A stretch of 64,000 nucleotides of DNA from Bacillota bacterium (GTDB taxonomy: Bacteria; Bacillota; UBA4882; UBA8346): the NCBI GenBank assembly GCA_023400055.1, contig JAEXFN010000021.1, positions 62,001 through 126,000 of the forward strand, written 5' to 3'. Each line of letters begins with the position of its first letter. Within the stretch, counting starts at the first letter, position 1. The position numbers and the translations under genes were made by a program. The notes below the pieces were generated by a model. It was given only the letters and a program-made list of their open reading frames with translations, had not been told where the DNA came from and made no database searches. Shown in pieces: positions 44,847 through 52,101 of the stretch.

Positions 44847-46133
44847 ATGCAAGGCGAAGCCCTCAAGATTGATACTACGGCTTCAGAGCCATTTGTTGTC
44901 ATGGCCAAGCCAGTCGGTCCGCTTTGCAATCTGGAATGTAGTTACTGTTATTATTTAGAGACCGAGCGTTTTTATGGAAGTTCACATTCCTTCCGAATGT
45001 CGGACAGTCTGCTTGAAATGTATGTCCGTCAGTACATCGCGGCAAGTCCGGGGCCTGTCGTGCAGTTTACCTGGCATGGCGGGGAACCGACGCTGGCCGG
45101 ACTCGACTTCTACCGGCTGGCAGTGGAGCTGCAGCAGCGGTACCTCCCGGAAGGATGGAGTTGTTGGAACAATCTCCAGACCAATGGGATTCTGCTCGAT
45201 GATGAGTGGTGCTCATTTTTGGCAGACGCCCACTTCGATGTGGGGCTGAGTATAGACGGTACCCAATGGTTGCATGACGGATACCGAAAAGACCGCAGCG
45301 GTGGGGACACTTATGAACGTGCGGTCGCAGCGATCCGCCGGCTGCAGGCTCATGGGATTCAACCTGATTTGTTATGCACAGTAACATCGGCAATTGCCAA
45401 AGAACCGCTCGCCGTTTACCGGGCGCTTAAAGACCTTCATACGGGATGGATCCAGTTCATACCGATCGTGCGGTTCACAAAGGATGGACAGACGACACCG
45501 GAGTCTGTGACCGGTGAGGAATATGGGGATTTCTTGTGTACAGTTTTCGATGAATGGATTCGTCACGATCTCGGACGGCTGGATATCCAACTGTTCGCTG
45601 AAATGGCACTGGTCTGGTCGGGGGGAACTGCCAGCTTATGCTGGATGGCCCCGACATGCGGTCGGGTGCTGATCATTGAGCATGACGGCGGGGTATATTC
45701 ATGCGATCACTTTGTTACTCCCGACCACCGTATCGGGGACATTGAGACTTCCCCCTTGAGCACGCTGGTTGACGTACCGGCGCAGCGCCGCTTCGGGAAC
45801 GATAAACAAACCCGCCTGCCATCGCAATGTCGCTCTTGTTCGTGGCTGGCGATATGCAATGGGGGATGCCCCAAAGACCGGTTCGCTTTAACAGAGAATG
45901 GCGAGCACGGACTTAATCATCTCTGCGGCGGTTTGCGGCAATTCTTTGCCCACGCCGAACAACCATTAAGGCAAGTCATGCGGCTCAGGAAACGCGGGTT
46001 AACTCCTGATGCCATAATGGCCGAGCTGCGTGCCGAGTCGCTGGCTCGGTGGCGAGGCGTCGGACGGAACGATCCCTGTCCCTGCGGCAGCGGCCGCAAG
46101 GCGAAACATTGTTGTTGGTCCAGGCGACCGTAA
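44847..46133 (+). CDS. Anaerobic sulfatase-maturating enzyme with C-terminal SEC-C motif
   Basis: This 428-residue radical SAM/SPASM protein oxidises the active-site Cys or Ser of sulfatases to formylglycine. The radical SAM motif is C27-x3-C31-x2-C34 in PLCNLECSYCYYLE. Later cysteines (CWMAPTCG..., C..C in SQCRSCSWLAICNGGCPKDR) hold the two auxiliary clusters. The last ~20 residues, GRNDPCPCGSGRKAKHCC, are a SEC-C zinc motif, an add-on seen in some maturases. The two sulfatases at 54.9 and 63.4 kb both carry the C-x-P-S-R target. It is co-transcribed with the dienelactone hydrolase. Confidence 0.9.
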   Translation: MQGEALKIDTTASEPFVVMAKPVGPLCNLECSYCYYLETERFYGSSHSFRMSDSLLEMYVRQYIAASPGPVVQFTWHGGEPTLAGLDFYRLAVELQQRYLPEGWSCWNNLQTNGILLDDEWCSFLADAHFDVGLSIDGTQWLHDGYRKDRSGGDTYERAVAAIRRLQAHGIQPDLLCTVTSAIAKEPLAVYRALKDLHTGWIQFIPIVRFTKDGQTTPESVTGEEYGDFLCTVFDEWIRHDLGRLDIQLFAEMALVWSGGTASLCWMAPTCGRVLIIEHDGGVYSCDHFVTPDHRIGDIETSPLSTLVDVPAQRRFGNDKQTRLPSQCRSCSWLAICNGGCPKDRFALTENGEHGLNHLCGGLRQFFAHAEQPLRQVMRLRKRGLTPDAIMAELRAESLARWRGVGRNDPCPCGSGRKAKHCCWSRRP

Positions 46134-46370
46134 GTGATCCTGGTGGCCATACAGTTGATGGCAAAATATATCTGTCGAGGGCTCCAGACGAGATGGGAAA
46201 TCTTCAAATTTGATGAGTTCGACTTCACGTAACATGTGGAAAATATGGCATCGCTGATGGTCGCTCGCCGGAGCGACGCGTCGATGGCGTATTTTTGAGA
46301 ATAAGCTTGATTTTTATCCATAAAAAGTATATGATGAAAAAGTAATATAGTAAATAGGACAGGGATTTTA

Positions 46371-46700
46371 ATGCCGACTTCCTATGACAGCCGCCTCAAT
46401 AAAGAAAGAGCGCAGATTTTCAAGATTCTGGGGCATCCATTGCGATTGGCCATTTTAGACGAGTTGAGGAATGGCGAACGCTGCGTCCAGGATTTGGAGT
46501 CCAGGCTCGGCGCTGAACAGTCCAATATTTCCAGACATTTATCCTTGCTGAAACAGATCGGAATCATCGATTGCCGCAAAGAAGGGCTTTTTGTCTATTA
46601 TTTCTTGGCGATCCCTTGCATCAGCAATTTCTTCGATTGCGTAAATCAGGTGATCCTGAAAAGAGTCGCCAATAGCCAAGCGTTATGGGCCGAAGAATAA
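46371..46700 (+). CDS. ArsR family transcriptional regulator
   Basis: This 109-residue winged-helix repressor has the recognition region LGAEQSNISRHLSLLKQIGIIDCRKEG and the N-terminal ILGHPLRLAILDELRNGERCV. Members sense metals, thiols or redox state. Cysteines at the ERCV position and in AIPCISNFFDC could bind a ligand but do not form the classic ELCVCDL site. A weak inverted repeat TATATG-N10-CATATA lies at 46713-46734 before the next gene and could be its operator. It probably controls the following iron-sulfur gene cluster. Confidence 0.88.
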   Translation: MPTSYDSRLNKERAQIFKILGHPLRLAILDELRNGERCVQDLESRLGAEQSNISRHLSLLKQIGIIDCRKEGLFVYYFLAIPCISNFFDCVNQVILKRVANSQALWAEE

Positions 46701-46773
46701 TTTTTTTGCAAATATATGATAATTTTCACATATAGTAATAAAGATTTGGCTTATACATAGGGAGGGATAAACG

Positions 46774-47433
46774 TTGTCTCGCATGAATGGAATCAAGCAG
46801 GTCATTCATCAATGGGCCTGGGTTTTGCTGGTGGCGTTTTGTTTTATTGGACTTATTTATCCCATCATCGGAGCGTTGGCTCTGATTTGCATGCTGGCCC
46901 CGGCCGTCGTGGCTTTTTTCAAGGGGCGGATGTGGTGCGGAAATTTCTGTCCCAGGGGCAGTTTTAATGACATTATCTTGGCTAAGTTTTCTGCCAAAGG
47001 AAAAATGCCGACCTTTTTGAGCCGAACCTGGTTCCGGGTGGCCTTCCTGATCGGCCTGATGACCGCCTTCGCCGCGCAACTCGTTTTGGCCTGGGGCAAT
47101 CCAAGCGCCGTAGGCCGGGTATTTGTGCGAATGATTTTGATTACTACCTTGCTTACCATCATTTTGGGGCTGATCTACAAACCCAGAACCTGGTGTACCT
47201 TTTGCCCCATGGGAACACTGGCGTACTTCGTTTCCAAATTACAGTCCTCGAAGCTACGCGGCAACCAAATCCGCTTCAACCGGGAAGCCTGTATCAACTG
47301 TAACGTTTGCTCCAAAAATTGCCCCATCAATATCAATGTTTTAGGATTTAAGGCCGAGGGAAGTGTAGCGGACCCCAATTGTTTAAGGTGCGGGGTATGC
47401 GTTGCCAAATGTCCCAAAAAGGCTTTGTCGTAA
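46774..47433 (+). CDS. NapH/CcoG-like membrane 4Fe-4S protein
   Basis: This 219-residue protein has about four membrane segments and two membrane-proximal cysteine motifs (WCGNFCPRG and WCTFCPMGT), then two C-terminal ferredoxin motifs (CINCNVCSKNCP and CLRCGVCVAKCP). It probably passes electrons at the membrane to a partner. The TTG start at 46774 follows GGAGGG with 8-base spacing. It lies behind an ArsR regulator and before an HMA remnant, a TSCPD protein and a small ferredoxin. The electron acceptor is not visible in the window. Confidence 0.82.
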   Translation: MSRMNGIKQVIHQWAWVLLVAFCFIGLIYPIIGALALICMLAPAVVAFFKGRMWCGNFCPRGSFNDIILAKFSAKGKMPTFLSRTWFRVAFLIGLMTAFAAQLVLAWGNPSAVGRVFVRMILITTLLTIILGLIYKPRTWCTFCPMGTLAYFVSKLQSSKLRGNQIRFNREACINCNVCSKNCPININVLGFKAEGSVADPNCLRCGVCVAKCPKKALS

Positions 47434-47600
47434 ACCGTGCTATCCGGCAGGAATTGGAGCAATTGCCGGGGGTTCAAAAGGTATAGGTGGATCTGGACAG
47501 CCAAAGCATCGCTGTGGAATATGACGAGAGCCTGGTTTGAGCGGCCAACATCTCAGAGCTGATCAGCGATCTGGGTTACGAAGTCCAATCAATTGCATAA
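47409..47600 (+). pseudogene. Degenerate HMA (copper-chaperone-like) domain
   Basis: The frame from ATG 47409, inside the end of the preceding gene, reads as the C-terminal two thirds of a heavy-metal-associated domain: RQELEQLPGVQKV, VDLDSQSIAVEYDESLV and ISELISDLGYEVQSIA. It is interrupted by TAG at 47484-47486 and TGA at 47538-47540. The metal-binding M-x-C-x-x-C part is absent. I read it as a decaying metal chaperone gene. A readthrough or selenocysteine interpretation is unlikely with two different stops and no metal site. Confidence 0.75.
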
Positions 47601-47613
47601 GGAGAGCAGGATA

Positions 47614-47886
47614 ATGAAGGAATTTGTCTATAACGCCAAGGGAGTCTGCTCGAAGCAGATTCATTTCTCCATCGAACAGGGAGTATTGTCGAAGGTTCAG
47701 TTCGAAGCAGGCTGCGACGGCAACTTGCAGGCATTGAGCCGCTTGGTCGAAGGGATGACCGTCGCGGAAGTGGTCCAGCGTTTGCGGGGAATCAGCTGCA
47801 ATGGCAAGAAAAGTTCCTGCCCCGACCAACTGGCCCGGGCTTTGGAAGGCGCCCGTAAAGAACTGGGCGATGAAGCCTTCCGCTAA
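47614..47886 (+). CDS. TSCPD domain protein
   Basis: This 90-residue protein has the pattern KGVCSKQIHFSIEQGVLSKVQFEAGCDGNLQALSRLVEG and GISCNGKKSSCPDQLARAL, matching the small TSCPD family with four to five conserved cysteines. Molecular function of the stand-alone form is unknown, while related C-terminal domains occur in vitamin B12-dependent ribonucleotide reductases. GGAGAG precedes ATG 47614, and the longer frame is not needed. It lies in a cysteine-rich gene cluster with two iron-sulfur proteins. Confidence 0.8.
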   Translation: MKEFVYNAKGVCSKQIHFSIEQGVLSKVQFEAGCDGNLQALSRLVEGMTVAEVVQRLRGISCNGKKSSCPDQLARALEGARKELGDEAFR

Positions 47887-47902
47887 GAAAGGAAGAGACC
47901 CA

Positions 47903-48082
47903 ATGGCAGTCATCATCGAACAAAGCCTTTGCCCTCAAAATCATCCTTGCCCGGCGGTACGGGTCTGCCCGGTGCAAGCGTTAACCCAAAACGGTTATGA
48001 GGCGCCGCTCATTGACGCCACAAAGTGTGTGGACTGCAAACGTTGTATCCGTGTTTGCCCGATGGGTGCGCTGACGGACTAA
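47903..48082 (+). CDS. Small 4Fe-4S ferredoxin
   Basis: This 59-residue protein has one complete ferredoxin motif, CVDCKRCIRVCPMGA, near the C terminus and an N-terminal cysteine group CPQNHPCPAVRVCPVQA that can hold a second cluster in a variant form. GGAAGAG precedes ATG 47903. It starts 16 bases after the TSCPD gene, so co-transcription is likely. It probably carries electrons for the adjacent membrane iron-sulfur protein (inference). Confidence 0.8.
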   Translation: MAVIIEQSLCPQNHPCPAVRVCPVQALTQNGYEAPLIDATKCVDCKRCIRVCPMGALTD

Positions 48083-48111
48083 CCTTTTATAGAAGAGAGA
48101 GGAAGCACGGG

Positions 48112-48939
48112 TTAATATTCGATGGTCAACCCGACCTTCACTTCCTGTAAATCGGCGATCTGCGCCAGCGCGATTTTCGACGCCAAATCCGTGCAATGGC
48201 AGGCATGGAGTTGCGCCGGTTGCAATTCTCTAAAAAACGCTAACGTCTCTTGGAGTTGCGGGCTGTCGGGAGTCAGTTTCAACAGGTGAAATCCGCCGAT
48301 GACATCGGCAACCCGCCGTTCGCCGCATACTTCCCGGGCATGTTTTATGATATTGCAGATCCCCGCATGGGAACAGCCGGTGACGATGACCAAACCCCGT
48401 GAGGTCCGGTATGCCAGGGCGGTGTCATCCGGTACGAAATCATCAACCAGTGAACCGTCGTGGAAGGTTTTGCCGAGCGGCTCGGTATTTTCAAACGGAA
48501 AATGCCGGGGGATCTGGCCGAGAAAAACCAGCTTTTCCGAAAGCCAGACGGGCTCCTTCGAAGACCGGATCGTAAAATGGCGCGCCAAGGCCGGTTCGGC
48601 GGCGAGAATGCCCAATTCGGTCGAGTCGTCGTGAAGCTTGGGCACCAGGGCCGAAGGATGAGCGAGCAATATCGGCAAGCGTTCTGCCGGACCGGCCTTG
48701 GAACGCGCCTTGATAAAATGTTCGAGGCCCCAGGTGTGATCCCAGTGACCATGGGATAATATCAGGTAATCGGGATCCAGGAGATCCATTCCGAGGGATT
48801 GGCCATTCCTCAGAAACAGGTCGGAAGCGCCGAGATCGAATAAGATCTTGAATCCGGCTTCCTCCAGATAAAAACTCAGACCCCATTCCGCGTTCAGTTC
48901 GGATGAAGCGATGTTGTCGACCAAAACCGTTAACCGCAT
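48112..48939 (-). CDS. MBL-fold metallo-hydrolase
   Basis: This 275-residue metallo-beta-lactamase-fold protein has the metal motif SHGHWDHTWGLEHF, a later GCSHAGICNII histidine and GGFHLL. The last two segments match the archaeal-like 7,8-dihydropterin-6-methyl-4-(beta-D-ribofuranosyl)aminobenzene-phosphate synthase-type group of MBL proteins, whose functions in bacteria are mostly unknown. GGGAG upstream supports ATG 48939 over the frame starting at 49002. It converges with the ferredoxin cluster and is probably independent of it. Confidence 0.8.
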   Translation of the reverse strand: MRLTVLVDNIASSELNAEWGLSFYLEEAGFKILFDLGASDLFLRNGQSLGMDLLDPDYLILSHGHWDHTWGLEHFIKARSKAGPAERLPILLAHPSALVPKLHDDSTELGILAAEPALARHFTIRSSKEPVWLSEKLVFLGQIPRHFPFENTEPLGKTFHDGSLVDDFVPDDTALAYRTSRGLVIVTGCSHAGICNIIKHAREVCGERRVADVIGGFHLLKLTPDSPQLQETLAFFRELQPAQLHACHCTDLASKIALAQIADLQEVKVGLTIEY

Positions 48940-49006
48940 CGGCAAACTCCCGTTGGATTTTTTTGTTACCTTCAAAATATCACGAAGCCATGCGGGAGTC
49001 AATCCA

Positions 49007-49150
49007 TTACGTTACTTCATTTATGAAACGCCGGCGCGTTTTTAACCAATACACCAGGCTGTGGACGATGAACAGGGTGAACAAACTTATCAGGCCGATG
49101 CGCTGATCCAAAGGCAGGCTGCTTAGAATTGACTGCCGTTCTTCGTTACG
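49007..49150 (-). pseudogene. C-terminal fragment of a membrane protein
   Basis: On the minus strand a frame without a start codon reads ...LSSLPLDQRIGLISLFTLFI followed by VHSLVYWLKTRRRF and a stop, the look of a last transmembrane helix plus basic tail. Upstream it is cut by a stop at about 49151-49153. The 9-base sequence TTACGTTAC occurs at both ends (49007-49015 and 49146-49154). The fragment lies where base composition drops. It may be the remnant of a permease lost at the edge of the accessory region. The parent family is not recognised. Confidence 0.4.
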
Positions 49151-49201
49151 TTACCAAAAATTCCAATCATAGCAATTTGAATTTTGAATTAGTCTTTTTT
49201 G

Positions 49202-49231
49202 TTGACAAAGTAGTAAATAATAGATTAAAAT
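49202..49231 (+). promoter_or_regulatory. Promoter of the ROK regulator gene
   Basis: TTGACA (49202-49207) and TAAAAT (49226-49231) are 18 bases apart. The operator-like inverted repeat at 49236-49256 starts 5 bases downstream, over the expected transcription start. Confidence 0.75.
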
Positions 49232-49235
49232 TAAG

Positions 49236-49256
49236 TTAGTAAACTTTCTTTACTAA
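49236..49256 (+). promoter_or_regulatory. Probable ROK operator 1
   Basis: TTAGTAAA-N5-TTTACTAA is a perfect 8-bp inverted repeat located over the start of transcription. A related palindrome occurs at 50535-50556, before the importer genes. The shared TTAGTAAA half-site suggests autoregulation plus control of the operon. Confidence 0.7.
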
Positions 49257-49282
49257 TTCGTTCGAAAGAGAAGGGGATTTCA

Positions 49283-50485
49283 ATCAAAGGTCGCAATGTA
49301 GTTGATGTACGCAGATATAATTTAGGTGTAATATTAAACACTATTCGTTTAAGTAATGAAATTTCAAGAAACGTTTTGGCCTCTAAAACTGATTTAACCA
49401 AAACAACAGTTTCTGCCATTGTAAATGAGCTTATTAAGCATGGCATAATCACTGAAAAGGGTGAAGGATTAGCTTCCGCAAAAGGCGGTCGTAAGCCGAT
49501 CTCCTTAAAAATTCTTCCTGATTCATTGGTTGCTGCTGGAATTAATATCCGCAGAGAAAAAATATCGGCTGTACTCCTTAACACTAGTGGTAAGATTTTA
49601 GCTCAAAGTTCCTTTCTGTTAAATGATAGAAGTTCCGTTGATGTCATTTTCAAAAATATTTATGAATGTCTCAATTTAGTCATGGCAGAAAAGCCAAAAG
49701 ATTCAACCTTAATCGGCATTGGGGTGGGGGCGGCGGGCCCGTTGGATTTAGATAAAGGGAAAATACTAACACCGTTAGATTTCGGCGCTTGGCGAAATGT
49801 CAATCTCAAAGAGAATCTGAGTAATAAGTATAATTTACCGGTATTTGTTGAAACGGGAGCTTGTTCCGGCGCTCTTAGCGAATATTTTTGGCGTGCCTCC
49901 GATGATAGTAAGCTAAATTATTTAATTTTTGTTGAAATTGATACGGCCTTGGGTTTCGGTTTGATTATAGACGGCAAGATAGTCCATGGTTTGAGTTCAG
50001 CGGGCGAAATCGGCCATATGGTCGTAAATCCGCTGGGAGAAGCTTGTAGTTGCGGACTAAATGGTTGCCTGGACCTTTATGCATCCGGGCTATCCATACT
50101 TAAAAGTCTGGGTAAAGTTGAATTTACCGTCGGTCCCGGTACTTTGGGAAATAGTAATTGGGGGCAACTATTGGAGGACATCACAAAGGACCGCCGTTGT
50201 GAAGCGGTGGTAAAGCGAGCAGCCGAATATTTGGGCTTGGAAATAGTAAATTTGTTCAATTTGTTAAGTCCGCAGCAAGTGGTTTTAGGTAGCACAAGTA
50301 TAGGATTTATTGAACTTTATAAGAAACTTTTGATTGCATATTTATCAAAAATTCATACTTTGGAACAAAATATTGTAGACCGGATCAAAATAGCTAAATA
50401 CGGCGTGAATGCTATTGAAGTAGGTGCTGCTACATTAGTGTTTCATGAGTTCTACAAAGATCCGAAGAATTTTTTACCCTTTTAA
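49283..50485 (+). CDS. ROK family transcriptional repressor (NagC/XylR-like)
   Basis: This protein has about 400 residues: an N-terminal winged helix (ISRNVLASKTDLTKTTVSAI) and a ROK sugar-kinase-like domain with GIGVGAAGPLDLDKG and the zinc motif CSCGLNGCLD. In frame there is no ATG, GTG or TTG between the stop at 49232-49234 and TTG 49376, yet TTG 49376 would cut away half of the DNA-binding domain. The residues encoded from about 49283 (KGRNVVDVRRYNLGVILNTIR) are clearly part of the family. AAGGGG at 49271-49276 points to ATC 49283 or ATT 49277 as a rare start. The call is firm, the exact start is not. Confidence 0.85.
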   Translation: MKGRNVVDVRRYNLGVILNTIRLSNEISRNVLASKTDLTKTTVSAIVNELIKHGIITEKGEGLASAKGGRKPISLKILPDSLVAAGINIRREKISAVLLNTSGKILAQSSFLLNDRSSVDVIFKNIYECLNLVMAEKPKDSTLIGIGVGAAGPLDLDKGKILTPLDFGAWRNVNLKENLSNKYNLPVFVETGACSGALSEYFWRASDDSKLNYLIFVEIDTALGFGLIIDGKIVHGLSSAGEIGHMVVNPLGEACSCGLNGCLDLYASGLSILKSLGKVEFTVGPGTLGNSNWGQLLEDITKDRRCEAVVKRAAEYLGLEIVNLFNLLSPQQVVLGSTSIGFIELYKKLLIAYLSKIHTLEQNIVDRIKIAKYGVNAIEVGAATLVFHEFYKDPKNFLPF

Positions 50486-50534
50486 AGGAAGAGTAGAGGA
50501 GATTTTTGAGAGTGAGAGAGTTTTTATATTTCAG

Positions 50535-50556
50535 TTAGTAAAGAAACTTTCTTTAC
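50535..50556 (+). promoter_or_regulatory. Probable ROK operator 2
   Basis: TTA before a perfect palindrome GTAAAGAAA-C-TTTCTTTAC (50538-50556) repeats the TTAGTAAA half-site of operator 1. It lies about 130 bases before the solute-binding protein gene, so repression of the importer operon by the ROK protein is likely. Confidence 0.7.
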
Positions 50557-50627
50557 GATTATGCTGCTAGTGTTAACTAAAGGATACTGGACGAGGACAG
50601 AATAGAAAATGAGAAAGGGAGGTGTAA

Positions 50628-50681
50628 TTGAGTAAAAAACCGGTGTTACCGTATTGTTTAAATCAATTACAGGAGGGGTAG
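50628..50681 (+). CDS. 17-residue leader peptide (possible)
   Basis: A TTG start at 50628 is preceded by AGGGAGGTG, a better ribosome binding site than most genes here have. The 17-codon product MSKKPVLPYCLNQLQEG ends with TAG at 50679-50681, and the frame overlaps the AGGAGGGG site of the next gene, whose ATG is at 50684. This geometry is typical of translational coupling. No function of the peptide is implied, and it may be chance. Confidence 0.4.
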   Translation: MSKKPVLPYCLNQLQEG

Positions 50682-50683
50682 TA

Positions 50684-52033
50684 ATGAAAAGAAAAATTTC
50701 TGTATTAATGTCGGTTTTGTTTGTAGCAGTTCTAATTTTTTCTTCCTTGACCACAGCCGAAAAGAAGGGGTTTAATTGGAAAAGATTCAGTGGGAGTAAA
50801 ATCACGATATTAAATATGCAACAATCGTATTCTGATGGATTGGAAGCCCAGTTGCCTGAATTTGAGAAACTAACGGGGATTAAGGTTGAACAGGAGACAA
50901 TGGGTCAGCAAAATGTGGTGCAAAAAATAAATGTTGAACTGGCTGCTCATAATAGTACATATGACCTGGTATTTACAGAGACGGATCGAATTCCGCAATA
51001 TGTTGAATCAGGATGGATTGAGGATATTTCTCCGTATTTAAACAAGAAAGAGTTAACGGATAATTCATTTTTAGATAAAAAAGATTTTATTAAATCGACC
51101 CTTGATGCCTTTAAGTACGACGGGAAGTACTACGGATTACCTTATATGGCGGCTACGGTCATCATGTATTACCGGAAAGATATTTTTGAAAAATTTGGTG
51201 TTTCCGGCCCTCCCAATACATTTAACGACTTATTACAAGTGGCTAAAAAAATTAATACATCAGAGGTGCCTGCGATAGCCCTCCGTGGACAACCCGGTGC
51301 GGTTATGAATGTTTGGCATTGGTCCATGTTTTTATACGGTATGGGAGGAAGAATCTTCAAAGATTACCCGAAAGATTTCACCCCGGTATTAAATTCGCCA
51401 AAAGCTGAAGAAGCGCTACAGACATATTGCAAATTAATGCAGAATTACAGTATTCCCGGTGCAGCGTCGGCTACTTTCGATGATGTCGTTTTGGCAATGC
51501 AACAGGGGAAAGTGGCTATTGCTATCGAAGGCGCTCCTTTAGCCGGCAGAATTTTAGATCCGACGCAGTCTAAAGTGGTTGGAAAAGTCGGGTTCGCTTT
51601 AGTTCCAAAGGGCCCAGGGGGGAGATATCCTGCCTTTACCGCCCAAGGATTTGTTATTCCGAAAGGATCGAAAAACAAAGAGGCAGCATATTTATTCTTG
51701 CAATGGGCTACCAGCAAAAATGTTTTAAAAGCAATAGCGATAAAAGGGAGCCACGTTGCGGTTACCCGAAAATCATTGTGGAGTGATCCTGATTTTGTAA
51801 AAAAATATAACTATGATTTCGGCGCCGGTTCTTATCTTCAGACTTTCCAAAAATCTCTTGAAATTGCTCCAACATGGTATCGGCCTACCTTTGAGAAATG
51901 GACCGAAGTCGGAGACAGAATAGGTTTGGCCGTTTCTGAGGCCATTGTAAAAAAGAAAACTCCGAAAGAAGCTTTGAGTGATGCTAACAAAGATATCATT
52001 CAAATATTAAAACATGCAGGGAAAATCAAATAG
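50684..52033 (+). CDS. Extracellular sugar-binding protein of an ABC importer
   Basis: This 449-residue family 1 binding protein has a signal peptide at residues 1-25 (MKRKISVLMSVLFVAVLIF) ending near SLTTAEK, without a lipobox cysteine. Typical segments are ITILNMQQSYSDGLEAQLPEFEKLTGIKV-like N-terminal lobes and VALVPKG-type loops (FALVPKGPGGRYPAFTAQGF). AGGAGGGG sets ATG 50684. It is the first main gene of an operon with two permeases, a polyol dehydrogenase and a sulfatase, so a sulfated sugar or polyol derivative is the likely ligand (inference). Confidence 0.9.
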   Translation: MKRKISVLMSVLFVAVLIFSSLTTAEKKGFNWKRFSGSKITILNMQQSYSDGLEAQLPEFEKLTGIKVEQETMGQQNVVQKINVELAAHNSTYDLVFTETDRIPQYVESGWIEDISPYLNKKELTDNSFLDKKDFIKSTLDAFKYDGKYYGLPYMAATVIMYYRKDIFEKFGVSGPPNTFNDLLQVAKKINTSEVPAIALRGQPGAVMNVWHWSMFLYGMGGRIFKDYPKDFTPVLNSPKAEEALQTYCKLMQNYSIPGAASATFDDVVLAMQQGKVAIAIEGAPLAGRILDPTQSKVVGKVGFALVPKGPGGRYPAFTAQGFVIPKGSKNKEAAYLFLQWATSKNVLKAIAIKGSHVAVTRKSLWSDPDFVKKYNYDFGAGSYLQTFQKSLEIAPTWYRPTFEKWTEVGDRIGLAVSEAIVKKKTPKEALSDANKDIIQILKHAGKIK

Positions 52034-52056
52034 CTTTGACACACAATCGTAGTGCG

Positions 52057-52078
52057 GAGGGGTTATGAATAACCCCTC
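52057..52078 (+). other. Intercistronic hairpin after binding protein
   Basis: GAGGGGTTAT (52057-52066) pairs perfectly with ATAACCCCTC (52069-52078) around GA. It begins 23 bases after the binding-protein stop and is followed by only TTT, so partial termination or mRNA protection is likely, giving more binding protein than permease. Confidence 0.65.
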
Positions 52079-52101
52079 TTTGGAAAGGCAGGATATGGGA
52101 A

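Noticed and set aside
46713..46734. ArsR operator as a separate feature
   Set aside because: The inverted repeat is only 6 bp per arm in AT-rich sequence, too weak to list on its own. It is noted under the regulator.
47484..47540. TAG/TGA readthrough (selenocysteine or pyrrolysine) in the HMA text
   Set aside because: Two different stops in positions that are not metal ligands, and the metal-binding CxxC part is missing, so decay is simpler.
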